Shown here one piece after another: positions 46,663 through 56,553 of a stretch of DNA of 64,000 nucleotides. This DNA is from Candidatus Peribacteria bacterium. GTDB lineage: Bacteria > Patescibacteriota > Gracilibacteria > UBA1369 > UBA12463. Under the pieces are notes generated by a model, which had not been told where the DNA came from, made no database searches, and saw only the letters and a list, made by a program, of their open reading frames with translations. How positions within the stretch are numbered: the first letter of the stretch is position 1; every line of letters begins with the position of its first letter. The stretch spans positions 1 to 64,000 of the forward strand of contig CALREA010000002.1 in the NCBI GenBank assembly GCA_943355055.1, read 5' to 3'. A program made the translations under genes and the position numbers.

Positions 46663-48516
46663 CTATGACAAATACGGTGAGTCGAAATCCAGAATGATAT
46701 CCGGCATTTTCTTGATCGTGTCGATGTCTTCGACTGATTCTGCGCCACGGATAATTAAATAGTGCTTCGCGATGTGCCCCATCATCTTCACGGCGTGTTG
46801 GATCTTGAGATGAGGACGCGTGCTTGCGAGATATTGCATCGTTTGGTCGAGCGTTTCTTTGATGCGATCTTTCTTGAAACTGGTGAGGAAGATAATGCGG
46901 CTCCATGGCGGATAGTTGAATATTTTGCGGCTGGCCAGTTCGCCGTCGTACCACTCTTGGAGCGTGTTATTGGCGTATGATTTGAGAAGGGGAGTTTCGG
47001 GGAGGTAACTCTGAATAATGAAGAGTCCCCGGGCCTTGAGATGCGTGTGCATTTCCTGGAGTTGGTGAAGGGTTTTTTCAGCGGATTGAAAGTTGGGAAT
47101 AATAAGCGAGGTATCGATATTGAGGGCGCACACCACGGGAACTTGTGGCACTGGGGCGAGACTGTAGAGGAGCTGAGAGGTAATTAAGATATCAATTTTT
47201 TTATCAGAAAAATCTTTGAGAATTTTCTTCTGTTCTTTTGGCGTCGTAAAAGTATCCGAGGAGTACCGCATGATGTTTGCTTCGGGTAGCGCTTTTTGCA
47301 GAACGGATTCAATTTTTTCCTGTCCGGTTCCTACCGCTTTCAGGTCTAGCCCACCGCACTTAGGGCAGGCGATGAGCATATCTCTGGCTCGGTCCCCGGC
47401 AATGCACTGGAGGATATCATGGCCACTGCGCTGTTGCTTCACGACCAGATTTCTTTCACAGACGTCGCATTTCGGGATGTATCCGCAGTCTTTGCAGAGG
47501 AGACAGTTTGCACTTCCTTTTTTATTGAGAAAAAGAATTGCTTGGGATTCGTGATGCATGGTTGCCTGAAGTACCTCGAGGAGGTCTTCGCTAACAGGAG
47601 AGTAATTGTGTTTTTTGCGCTCATCTCGCATGTCGACCCACTTGATTGAGGTGTCCGCTCGTCGTTGCGGTGTCGGCATGGTGATGTTTTTCTGGACCGC
47701 GAATTGATGCCATGCCGCTAGGGAAATAGATGTACTTATGTGGGTGAGATTGGCTCCGGCTTGCTGGGAAATGTATCCAGCCAGTTCTCTCGTATGAAAC
47801 TTCGGACGTTGATCTTCTTTGTGGCCGATGTCGTGCTCGTTGATAATGATGATATTTCTCAGATTTCTTACAGGTGCGTAGAGTGCGCTTCTAGATCCGA
47901 TAATGATGGAATATTTTTCCTCGAAAATATCTTTCCAGATGATCGCCTTTTTCTTTGGAGTTGTTGCTTTCGACAGATTAATCGTATTGAATTCTTTCTC
48001 AATTTCCTTAATCCAAAACGGTTCGATGCTAATGGCTGGAGTGACAATTATCGTCTGTCCTGTCGCATGTTTTTGAAGTTGTGCCTTCAGTGAAAGAAGA
48101 ATCGTTTCGCGATCCTGCGCGAGGAGGTATGTCGTTGTACTTTTTTCTTTTTTCTGTTTTGTATCTTTTTTTTTGCTATCCTCTAATATAATTTTCTCTT
48201 CTACTATTTGCTCCGGAATCATTTGCCTCGCAATTTTCCACTGTGGGGCGAGATATTCCTGTGAAAGCCAATTGAGCGTATCCATTTGCCAGTCGTTCAA
48301 AATGCACGGATGGACGATCCGAGTAATTGGTTTGATTTTTCCTTTTGTAATTCCAACATCGGTTTTCTCTAGGAAGATGCCCTTGATGGTATTGTTCCTC
48401 AGGGGAGCCTCAACGAGTGCGCCCACCTCAATATTTTCCATTTCTTGAGGAATATCGTAGGTAAGTGTGTCGGTGTTCAGACCGGTCTTTTGGAAGAGGA
48501 GTACGCGTGCAAACAT
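46663..48516 (-). CDS. priA: Primosomal protein N' (PriA-like), degenerate ATPase motifs
   Basis: IIIGSRSALYAPVRNLRNIIIINEHD, FLNKKGSANCLLCKDCGYIPKCDVC, CPKCGG, QEKIESVLQKALPEANIMRYSSDT; start at ATG 48516. Confidence 0.88.
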   Translation of the reverse strand: MFARVLLFQKTGLNTDTLTYDIPQEMENIEVGALVEAPLRNNTIKGIFLEKTDVGITKGKIKPITRIVHPCILNDWQMDTLNWLSQEYLAPQWKIARQMIPEQIVEEKIILEDSKKKDTKQKKEKSTTTYLLAQDRETILLSLKAQLQKHATGQTIIVTPAISIEPFWIKEIEKEFNTINLSKATTPKKKAIIWKDIFEEKYSIIIGSRSALYAPVRNLRNIIIINEHDIGHKEDQRPKFHTRELAGYISQQAGANLTHISTSISLAAWHQFAVQKNITMPTPQRRADTSIKWVDMRDERKKHNYSPVSEDLLEVLQATMHHESQAILFLNKKGSANCLLCKDCGYIPKCDVCERNLVVKQQRSGHDILQCIAGDRARDMLIACPKCGGLDLKAVGTGQEKIESVLQKALPEANIMRYSSDTFTTPKEQKKILKDFSDKKIDILITSQLLYSLAPVPQVPVVCALNIDTSLIIPNFQSAEKTLHQLQEMHTHLKARGLFIIQSYLPETPLLKSYANNTLQEWYDGELASRKIFNYPPWSRIIFLTSFKKDRIKETLDQTMQYLASTRPHLKIQHAVKMMGHIAKHYLIIRGAESVEDIDTIKKMPDIILDFDSPYLS

Positions 48517-48603
48517 GTCTGAATTGTAACGTAACATGCCCTTTTTCTTTCTATTGACATCGCTATCTATCATGGTAAAATCATATCCTTTCTTATACTT
48601 TTT

Positions 48604-49035
48604 ATGACCATGATCGCTTCTCAGCTTTGTAAATACTATCTTGACGGCAATGATGAAGCTGCATTTGAGGTACTGGAGCATGCCGGACCGGATAGCCTGA
48701 GGCAGTTTCTTGGTTTTAGTGGCACGGCACAGGAGTGGATACAGCTTTATGAAACTCTTTTGAATGAATATGGCTTTTTGGAAAAACTTTGTCGTAAATA
48801 TCAGCCTTTTATGTCTGAATTAATTTTCGAGAGGGGAGTTGGAACGTTTCGTGAGATATTTCAGATTGAGGATCGTGCGTTTGATTCCGTGGTTGCTCGC
48901 GTATGGGAATCACTTCTGGATGCTCGTCTGGAGGTAACTATGAAGGGAGTATATAGCGGTCGTAGAAAAACTCATTTTGGAACTTTTTTTGTTGGGCTGA
49001 GAAGTATCCTTCGCGGAGAGTTAGGAGAAATCTAG
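48604..49035 (+). CDS. Hypothetical protein, 143 aa
   Basis: Open reading frame divergent from priA; no recognised domain. Confidence 0.6.
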   Translation: MTMIASQLCKYYLDGNDEAAFEVLEHAGPDSLRQFLGFSGTAQEWIQLYETLLNEYGFLEKLCRKYQPFMSELIFERGVGTFREIFQIEDRAFDSVVARVWESLLDARLEVTMKGVYSGRRKTHFGTFFVGLRSILRGELGEI

Positions 49036-49036
49036 T

Positions 49037-49993
49037 CTAATTATTATGTAAATGCTTGAGTTTCATCTTTGTGATGATGAGTGTTTTTTGAATCATGTCA
49101 AACTTGGTTACGAGGAGTCCGCAAATCATAATAATCATGCTGATGACGTGTACTAGCTCGATTTTCTCACCCAGAAAGGCGCTTGCGTACGCGACACCGA
49201 TGAGTGGCGATGAGAGCGTGAAGAGCGCGTTATTCGTCATCGTCGTGTTCTCCAGGGCATAGTAGTGCAGGACGTAGGTGGCAATAACTCCGATGATCGC
49301 GTAGGCCAGCAAGACGTGCAGAATAGGTTGAAGATGTATAATTTCCGAGATATCGTTTCGATAGAAGAAAAATATAATTCCCCCGAGAATAAACGTCCCA
49401 ATCATGGCTCTGTAAGCCACTAAAAGGCTGATATTTGGAGAGTGAACATATTTTTTGAAGATGAGAGTACCCAGAGAATAACTCATCGCCGAGAGGATGA
49501 TGAGGAAGTCGCCATTATTAAGTGTCATACCCTCGGTAAATCCTTTCGTAGAGAGATAGAGCGTTCCTAATGCCATGAGTGATACCCCCACAATTAATTT
49601 CCTTGTGAACTTTTCTTTGAAAATGAGCACGGCCACGACACTGAGAAAAAGAGGATTGAGATTTACGAGAAGGCTAGTGTTGATCGCACTGGTTAGTTTC
49701 AATCCATGGAGAAAGAAGAGTGGTCCCAGTACGCTTGTGAGGATGGCAGAGATCGTGATCGAGAGGAGCTCCGGCTTTTCCAACTCACGAAGTTTCTGGA
49801 AGAAAGGTTTAATGCCGATATAGAAAAAAAGGAGCAACCATGCTGCGGCGATCTCTACAAAGGCGACGATGATGGGCGTGGCACTTTCGAGAAGTATCTT
49901 GCCGAACACCACATCTGTTCGTGCGGTAAATTTCGAGATAATGGATGCCAGTGAGCCCAGCGTGCCAGGGTCTTTGAGCTTTTCGAGGTTCAT
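49037..49993 (-). CDS. EamA/DMT-family transporter
   Basis: About ten TMs in two halves, EamA-type pattern. Confidence 0.88.
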   Translation of the reverse strand: MNLEKLKDPGTLGSLASIISKFTARTDVVFGKILLESATPIIVAFVEIAAAWLLLFFYIGIKPFFQKLRELEKPELLSITISAILTSVLGPLFFLHGLKLTSAINTSLLVNLNPLFLSVVAVLIFKEKFTRKLIVGVSLMALGTLYLSTKGFTEGMTLNNGDFLIILSAMSYSLGTLIFKKYVHSPNISLLVAYRAMIGTFILGGIIFFFYRNDISEIIHLQPILHVLLAYAIIGVIATYVLHYYALENTTMTNNALFTLSSPLIGVAYASAFLGEKIELVHVISMIIMICGLLVTKFDMIQKTLIITKMKLKHLHNN

Positions 49994-50109
49994 GGGGATT
50001 TATGAATTTTTGTTTTGGCTTTGGTTCATTATAGCATAAATAATGGCTTTTTGGAAGCAATTGTGTTATAATCGGTATATTAAGTGCGTAATGCTTCTTA
50101 AGAAAAAAA

Positions 50110-51819
50110 ATGAAAAAAATAGCATGGCAGCTATCTATTGTTGGAATAACTCTATTCGCTCTCGTGCTTGTGTCTGTGAATCTTAATCCTTCTTATTTTA
50201 AGGGAAATTTTTCTTTCAACGATCTTACAAGTTACCAAAAACAAAAATATTGGCAGTACATGCAAAGCTGTCAGCCCATGCTCGTGAATAAGCAATATTC
50301 GCAGTATCGAACGTGTGCCTTAGATGCCTTGAAAAAGGCGAATGAGGTGCAGGAGACATTATCTTTCTGTAATGACCCCGATGGCGTTAATTACTTCAAG
50401 AAAGGAAAAGTTACTTCCGACCTGTATCCCAATGGCATTGAAGATTACGCTTATACTTTTTCGAATAGCAAAACCTACCTTATGGAAGGCGGTTGTTCAT
50501 CAGATAAGAAGTACGTAGTGTATCAAAAAAACTGTAAGGAGTTTGGTCAAAACTACAATGCTGTTGATGGTGCATGTTCAGATCAGCTTATACAATTTCC
50601 ATTACAGGTAGAAAGTGATCAGGGTACGACGAAGGATATTCATCTTGTATTGGGTCAGACATATGCTTTATCTAAAAATAATTTCATACGACTCGATAAT
50701 CTTGATTATGCCGACAAGCCGGTTCTTACCTTGTGGAATCAGGATGAAAAAGGTTGCCGACTCGTAGATCAGTGGATCCACGCTAATATTTCAAATGGGA
50801 AATATGCCTATTTCCTTGATCAATTTATGGAGATTACAAAAAAGGACAGTGTAAGTATAGATGCTAAACTTTATTCAGGTAATAAAGCCCATGAAGCATG
50901 TAACGCATCTTCTATCGCCCAAAAAGTTCGATGTCTTGCATTTCCAAAATTAGGTCGTTTCAAGATTGAGTCTGCACATTTTTCCCGACTATTTGAGAAT
51001 AAAAATGAGTACGCTTATAACAATCTTATGTTGAATTATCTTGAATTTGGATTTAATAAACTGCAGTCCATATTCCCCGCACTTAAAAATGTAAAACCGT
51101 ATGGAGATCATTGGAAATTTTCATTTATCGCGTCTAAGTTGGCGGCTCATAGTGCTCATGGAGAAACCGATTCTGCGGTTATGATTAATATGGGAAAAGA
51201 AAATGATGCCATTGAGCAAAAGATTATCGATAGCGAATCAGTGTTATTGTCTTATGCTAATCAATTGCTTGCTGGCAATTTACCTGCTTTTGATTTTAGC
51301 GCAGAATTGCATGAATTTACCCATATTTTTTTGCATCCTACGGCACTTCTCAGTTTTCCGATAGATGATTCTGATAAACTTTCCGAGGGGATTGCTATGT
51401 ATGTTGAATCGGTCGGGAAATATGCACCCAGCGGCAAGGATCCTTTGGATAATATTTGGTGCGGGAAGAGTTCATTTAATATGATCGGCTTTCCTGATCT
51501 TGACGGTTTAAGTTATGCTGATGCGTTTTTGACTGGCAAGGGATATTACAACGCCGGACATTGTTTTTTCAAGAGAGTTCAGGATACGTGTGGAATTTCA
51601 TCTATAGATCAGATGTTTAAAATCGAGTTAGAGCGACAGTATCATCCATTTGATCTTTACCCAAATATTCTTACTACCCTCAAAAATGCTTGTTCAGAGC
51701 CAAGTAAATTTAATGAGATTATGGATGATTTTGGTATGAATAAAAATCTTCTTGGTAAGAAGAATATATTGCCGATGTTACCATCTGGGATTCTTATTCA
51801 AGGACCTGCTTGTAAATAG
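50110..51819 (+). CDS. Membrane-anchored/secreted protein with HExxH gluzincin-like site
   Basis: N-terminal TM/signal; AELHEFTHIFLHPTALLSFPIDDSDKLSEGIAMYVES; multiple Cys. Confidence 0.75.
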   Translation: MKKIAWQLSIVGITLFALVLVSVNLNPSYFKGNFSFNDLTSYQKQKYWQYMQSCQPMLVNKQYSQYRTCALDALKKANEVQETLSFCNDPDGVNYFKKGKVTSDLYPNGIEDYAYTFSNSKTYLMEGGCSSDKKYVVYQKNCKEFGQNYNAVDGACSDQLIQFPLQVESDQGTTKDIHLVLGQTYALSKNNFIRLDNLDYADKPVLTLWNQDEKGCRLVDQWIHANISNGKYAYFLDQFMEITKKDSVSIDAKLYSGNKAHEACNASSIAQKVRCLAFPKLGRFKIESAHFSRLFENKNEYAYNNLMLNYLEFGFNKLQSIFPALKNVKPYGDHWKFSFIASKLAAHSAHGETDSAVMINMGKENDAIEQKIIDSESVLLSYANQLLAGNLPAFDFSAELHEFTHIFLHPTALLSFPIDDSDKLSEGIAMYVESVGKYAPSGKDPLDNIWCGKSSFNMIGFPDLDGLSYADAFLTGKGYYNAGHCFFKRVQDTCGISSIDQMFKIELERQYHPFDLYPNILTTLKNACSEPSKFNEIMDDFGMNKNLLGKKNILPMLPSGILIQGPACK

Positions 51820-51857
51820 AAGAATCGACTTAAGAATTTGGAATGAAATTGAAATCC

Positions 51858-51872
51858 GACACCTGCGGTGTC
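51858..51872 (-). terminator. Short hairpin immediately 3' of tRNA-Arg
   Basis: GACACC-TGC-GGTGTC perfect 6-bp stem; weak U-tract. Confidence 0.4.
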
Positions 51873-51874
51873 TG

Positions 51875-51950
51875 TGGTGCACCAGGAGGGATTCGAACCC
51901 CCGACCCTTTGTTCCGAAGACAAATGCTCTATCCCCTGAGCTACTGGTGC
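51875..51950 (-). tRNA. tRNA-Arg (anticodon UCG), 3' CCA encoded
   Basis: GCACCAG-TA-GCTC-AGGGGATA-GAGC-A-TTTGT-CTTCGGA-ACAAA-...-GGGGG-TTCGAAT-CCCTC-CTGGTGC-A-CCA cloverleaf. Confidence 0.95.
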
Positions 51951-52015
51951 ATGTGGATGATTAGGACGCGCTTATTATACTCACTTTTTGTCGTTTTGGT
52001 AGGGGATTCTTATGC

Positions 52016-52050
52016 AAAAATGGAGTGATCCCGTATGTGAGGTCACTCCA
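52016..52050 (-). terminator. Rho-independent terminator of secDF
   Basis: TGGAGTGA...TCACTCCA stem followed on the minus strand by TTTTTG. Confidence 0.75.
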
Positions 52051-52088
52051 TTGATATTTTAGCTTTGTTTGCCCTTCTGGTGCCTCAA

Positions 52089-55000
52089 TTAGGACTGAGA
52101 CTTTTTCTGCCACCAGACGAGGAGAGCAGAGGCGACACCGATCGATGAGTAGGTACCGATGACGATACCGACGAAGAGGGCGAGGATGAAGTAGAAGATT
52201 GATTCGCTTCCGAAGATCAAGAGAGCGCTCAAGGTGATCAATGTAGAGAGAGAAGTGTTGATTGATCGGGCCATTGTCTCCGTGAGAGATCGGTTGGAAA
52301 TCTCTGCGAGTGTGCCTTTTTCTCCTCGGTTGAGGTGCTCTCGCAGTCTATCGAAGACAACGATTGTGTCATGGACGGAAAAGCCGAGGACGGTCAACAT
52401 GGCGGTAATGAACAGCGCGTCAATTTCTACTCCGAAGAAGTGTCCGAGGAAGACGAAGAGACCGAATGTGATGAACAAATCGTGCAACAGGGCGACGACG
52501 GCACAGATACCAAATCTCCATGAGCTTACTTCCTTTGGAACCTTTCGGAAGGAGAATGCGAGATAGAGGATAATCATGAACGAGGCGAGGAAGATGGCGA
52601 AGAGTGCCTTTTGTCTCATGGAGTCACCGATAGTTGGACCGACGGAGACATAACTTAACTCTTCGATTGTGCCAAACTTATTTTTTAAACCATTAATGAA
52701 AACGTCATGCTGAGCGTTCGTAAGATTTTTTGTCTTGAGTTCAAATACATTTCCTTCCTTCGAGATAACCTGAGCAGTCGCGAGGTCGATTTTTTCTCCT
52801 ATTGCCGAAGTAACTACCGTAGTATCCATTACCGATGCTGAGGTAGCCCCATTGGTAGCAGCTGCGGTTACTGGCTTCATTGATGTGCCATTAATTTGTT
52901 GCTGAATGATTGGGAGTTCGGCCTTGATCGCTTCGACAGTTACAGTCTTGTCAAGTTTCACTGTCATCAATGTTCCTCCGGTAAAGTCGAGACCAAGTCT
53001 GACTCCGAATACTACCGTGCCAATAAGGCTAATGGCTATGAGCGTACCTGAGAAGATAAACATGTATTTCGACTTCTCGATGATTTTGTATGGTGTCTTG
53101 TTTCGGTTGCGTACGCCATAGAGGCTCAGGTTCTGTCCAATCTTCGTCTTGGCAGTTGCTCGGAGGAAGGTACGAGTCAGGGTGATGGCCGAGAACATGG
53201 AAATCAAAATACCCGCGGCAAGATTGAGAGCGAATCCTCGAATCATCGAGCTACCGAAGTAGAAAAGAACGACACACGTAATAAGTGATGAGAAGTTTGA
53301 ATCTCGGATAGAGCTCCAAGCACGTTCGAATCCGTTTTCGATGGCCGCAGAAAGTGTATGTCCGTCACCAAGCTCTTCCTTGACACGCTCAAAGATCAAA
53401 ATGTTGGCATCAACAGCCATTCCGATTGAGAGAATAACACCAGCGACACCGGCGAGCGTAAGTGTAATAGGGGACTGGAGAAGTGATGTAAGGAAGATGA
53501 GCACTACTACCGCAAGGAGGAAGGAGAGAAGTTTTTCCCATCCTGGGTCTTTGTTGTTGAGAATTTTGTACGTCAGTATGCCGAATATAATCAATGAGAT
53601 AAGCAGTGCGGCAGCAATTGGTAGGGCGCTCTTGATGAGGAAGAGGAGAAGAATCGTGTAGATAGAAAGTGCTACTACGGCGATTAAACCAGGGAGACGG
53701 TAGTAGAGGATCATAGCAATCGCGAGAAGCAGAAGGCCGATGATACCTGCCTTCATGCTTTTCTGAAGTGCATCTGCGCCGAGCGTTGAGCCGATAGTGT
53801 GCTGTCCTACGAGCGTGATTGGAGCTGGGATAGCACCCGTGTTGAGATCTCTTGCGAGCGTCTTGGCCTGATCAAAAGTGAATGAGCCGGAGATCTGCGC
53901 TGTACCGCCTGAGATTTTTTCATTTACGTTTGGGGCGGAAATCAGCGTGCCTCCTACGAAGATGGCTATTGGCTTCTGAATGTTACGTGCCGTGATATCT
54001 TCGAAAAGTTTTGCACCCTTTTCGTTGAAGTTGATAGAGACGTATGGTTCTCCGATTGGATTTACCTGGACGTCAGCTCGAACGAACTGTTCTCCCGTGA
54101 GTCCTGTTTCTTTCCATGGATCAGGCATGAGTGAGATGAAGATCTTTTCAAGTTTTACTTGGTCTTCTTTGACATCACTTTTTACATCAATGGCACGGAT
54201 AACGTGATATCCGAATGCTGATTTCGTCGGTTCACTCATTTCGCCTGCAGTATTGAGCTTGAGCGCTGCATCCTTGAACTCTTGAACATACGAGGCGGAT
54301 TCAGTTACCGGGGCATCGAGCTTTCCTCCGTTTACTTTTGATCCTGCGTCGTCAGATTGTTCTTTGGCGATTTTCTCGAAGTCTGCCTGTGTTTTGATTT
54401 TTGATTTCAAATCGCTGGCGAGTTTTTTTGCTTCTTCTTCTGTTCGAGTAATATCTTTGAGACCGTTTTTGTCCGCTGCTTCTTTGTAGCTAATGAGAAT
54501 ATGCTCTACGTTTAGCTCTTTTTTATTCTTTACGGCTTGTCCTTTTTCAACCAATTTTACTATATATGCGCCATTGGATTTCTGTAATTGACCGGAAGAA
54601 TCATATACATACTCGTCGTTAACCATGACGAGATCTTTGTTGATTTCATTTGACTTCATTTTCGCAACGGCATCTTTCACAGTTGCCGGAAGGTCTGAGA
54701 CAAAAGAGAAATCAGTGTTTTTTGTATATACGGCTTTTCCCGGATTTAATTTTTCTTCTTCTTGTCCGATGATTTCAAAATTTGCGTTCGTTGCTGTTAC
54801 TTTTCCTAATACTTCCTTGGCATACTGTGTTTGTTTTTCTTTTTCAGCTGGATCCGGAGCGTCTTTTTTCTCTTTGAATTCTAACTGAATAGTCTTTCCT
54901 ACCGTGTTTTTTGCCTCTTCGAGATCCTTTATAGCGGCGAGCTCTACAATGATGTGTTGCTCGTTTCCGAATTTTGACAAGTAGATGCTTGGTTCTGAAA

Positions 55001-55271
55001 CACCAAGGCTGTTTACACGTTTTTCAATTACTCCCTGTACGCCATTGACGATAGCTGCTTGATCCGCTAACGGTACCTTTCTGAGGTCAATTTTGTAATC
55101 AAGCTGAGATCCTCCTTGGAGGTCGAGACCTAGTGGAATTTTTTGATCCTGAATTGCCTTTGGTGTCCAAGGAAAAATCTTTGTTTGGATCGTGTTAGGG
55201 AGATCAAAAAAACCGAGAAGTACGGCAACAACGAGCGTAACAACGAGCTGCCAAGAGAGTATTTTTTTCAT
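52089..55271 (-). CDS. secDF: SecD-SecF single-chain protein translocase with inserted parvulin-type PPIase domain
   Basis: SecD: GLDLQGGSQLDYKID, FTFDQAKTLARDLNTGAIPAPI, GMAVDANILIFERVKEEL; SecF: GLDFTGGTLMTVK, VHDTIVVFDRLREHL; insert VEHILISYKEA...DDAGSKVNGGKLD...FGYHVI. Confidence 0.95.
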   Translation of the reverse strand: MKKILSWQLVVTLVVAVLLGFFDLPNTIQTKIFPWTPKAIQDQKIPLGLDLQGGSQLDYKIDLRKVPLADQAAIVNGVQGVIEKRVNSLGVSEPSIYLSKFGNEQHIIVELAAIKDLEEAKNTVGKTIQLEFKEKKDAPDPAEKEKQTQYAKEVLGKVTATNANFEIIGQEEEKLNPGKAVYTKNTDFSFVSDLPATVKDAVAKMKSNEINKDLVMVNDEYVYDSSGQLQKSNGAYIVKLVEKGQAVKNKKELNVEHILISYKEAADKNGLKDITRTEEEAKKLASDLKSKIKTQADFEKIAKEQSDDAGSKVNGGKLDAPVTESASYVQEFKDAALKLNTAGEMSEPTKSAFGYHVIRAIDVKSDVKEDQVKLEKIFISLMPDPWKETGLTGEQFVRADVQVNPIGEPYVSINFNEKGAKLFEDITARNIQKPIAIFVGGTLISAPNVNEKISGGTAQISGSFTFDQAKTLARDLNTGAIPAPITLVGQHTIGSTLGADALQKSMKAGIIGLLLLAIAMILYYRLPGLIAVVALSIYTILLLFLIKSALPIAAALLISLIIFGILTYKILNNKDPGWEKLLSFLLAVVVLIFLTSLLQSPITLTLAGVAGVILSIGMAVDANILIFERVKEELGDGHTLSAAIENGFERAWSSIRDSNFSSLITCVVLFYFGSSMIRGFALNLAAGILISMFSAITLTRTFLRATAKTKIGQNLSLYGVRNRNKTPYKIIEKSKYMFIFSGTLIAISLIGTVVFGVRLGLDFTGGTLMTVKLDKTVTVEAIKAELPIIQQQINGTSMKPVTAAATNGATSASVMDTTVVTSAIGEKIDLATAQVISKEGNVFELKTKNLTNAQHDVFINGLKNKFGTIEELSYVSVGPTIGDSMRQKALFAIFLASFMIILYLAFSFRKVPKEVSSWRFGICAVVALLHDLFITFGLFVFLGHFFGVEIDALFITAMLTVLGFSVHDTIVVFDRLREHLNRGEKGTLAEISNRSLTETMARSINTSLSTLITLSALLIFGSESIFYFILALFVGIVIGTYSSIGVASALLVWWQKKSQS

Positions 55272-55293
55272 ACGAAGAGATAAAGAATAAGAA

Positions 55294-55701
55294 TTAGATA
55301 GTATGGTGTTGTGTATGCAAGTCTTGATCCACTGTTTCGTTGTTCCCGGATCCCATGCGGCCGTAATCATCCGCGAGTTTTATTACGTCGTCAAGCTCAG
55401 GAGTGGATACTTCAAAAATTTCGCTATTTTCAAGCGCTTCGATTCTATGAATCATGCGGGGCGGAATGTCGATTTTGTCACCTGGATTGAGCATTGTTTC
55501 TTTTAGCGAGTTTTGATCTTCTCCGAGGTAGAGTTTAATTTTTCCTTTATAGAGATACTGCGTTTCCATTTTTTTCTCATGGAATTGCAGCGAGAGGCGG
55601 TGACCTTTTGTCACTTCCAGGATTTTCCCTGCGTAGTGTTCCGTGTGGGCGAACCACACCTCGCGACCCCATGGTTTTGGCTTTATGATAACTGCGTTCA
55701 T
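55294..55701 (-). CDS. Stand-alone cupin, mannose-6-phosphate isomerase type II-like
   Basis: KPWGREVWFAHTEHYAGKILEVTKGHRLSLQFHEKKMETQYLYKG...LNPGDKIDIPPRMIHRIEA. Confidence 0.82.
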   Translation of the reverse strand: MNAVIIKPKPWGREVWFAHTEHYAGKILEVTKGHRLSLQFHEKKMETQYLYKGKIKLYLGEDQNSLKETMLNPGDKIDIPPRMIHRIEALENSEIFEVSTPELDDVIKLADDYGRMGSGNNETVDQDLHTQHHTI

Positions 55702-55786
55702 CGAAAATGCGCTAGAAGTTATAATTCTAGCGCACTCTACATGATTTTGTCCCATTTTCCAAATCTTTGCGCGCTTTCAGTCGGCT

Positions 55787-56488
55787 TTAGTTCATCGAAC
55801 AGTTCGGCTCGGTATTCGCTCCTTCGCAAACCAGTTTTCCTGATATCTTGCCAGCTCCCGGGATAAAGCCGCTGCATTCAGGTTCTCCTGATTTCAGTGT
55901 TGCGATAATTTGCGCTTTTTTATCTTCGCATATTTCTTTCGGGCTACTTGGTTTTGTCGTTTCTACTGTTGGCTGAGATGCGTCGCCTGTTGTTTCTTTG
56001 TTGCTGTCTCCGCCCGCGGTGGAATCTGTTGCCGTGATAGTCTCGCTTGCTACGGTCTCATTTGTATTATTAGCAACATCTCCGTTAATTTCGGCTGATA
56101 CTGTCGCATCCGTGACTGCCGAATCTGTGGAATCAGTGGCATCCGGACATGTATCCGTGATTTCTCCTGCCATTTCAACTCCACTATCATCGCTACTATC
56201 GTTCGCTACTGCAGGGGTGGCATCATCTGCGATATCGCTTACTGCCGCGGTTGCGTCCACGGACATATTGAAACTTCTGATAATCCCGTCCTGCGTGTCA
56301 CCTCCATTATATGACGATATCGTAGGGCTGACACCATCTGATCCGTCTGTAATACTACATGCTGATACGGCTGCCATGGTGGCTGTGAGTAGTTTTGCCA
56401 TGGATGATCTTGTCAGGCTATTCATTCGTCCTCTTGAAGGGGTGGTCACAACGGCTGCCGAGGAAATACTATGTAAATTTTCTGTCAT
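55787..56488 (-). CDS. Putative lipoprotein, Ser/Thr/Asp/Ala low-complexity
   Basis: Lipobox-like AVSAC after a weak hydrophobic segment; acidic low-complexity body; four Cys near the C-terminus. Confidence 0.6.
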   Translation of the reverse strand: MTENLHSISSAAVVTTPSRGRMNSLTRSSMAKLLTATMAAVSACSITDGSDGVSPTISSYNGGDTQDGIIRSFNMSVDATAAVSDIADDATPAVANDSSDDSGVEMAGEITDTCPDATDSTDSAVTDATVSAEINGDVANNTNETVASETITATDSTAGGDSNKETTGDASQPTVETTKPSSPKEICEDKKAQIIATLKSGEPECSGFIPGAGKISGKLVCEGANTEPNCSMN

Positions 56489-56553
56489 AAAGTAGAGTTT
56501 ATAAAAATGTGGACGTTATTATTAATTATTTTTGCTATATTGTCAAGATTTCT

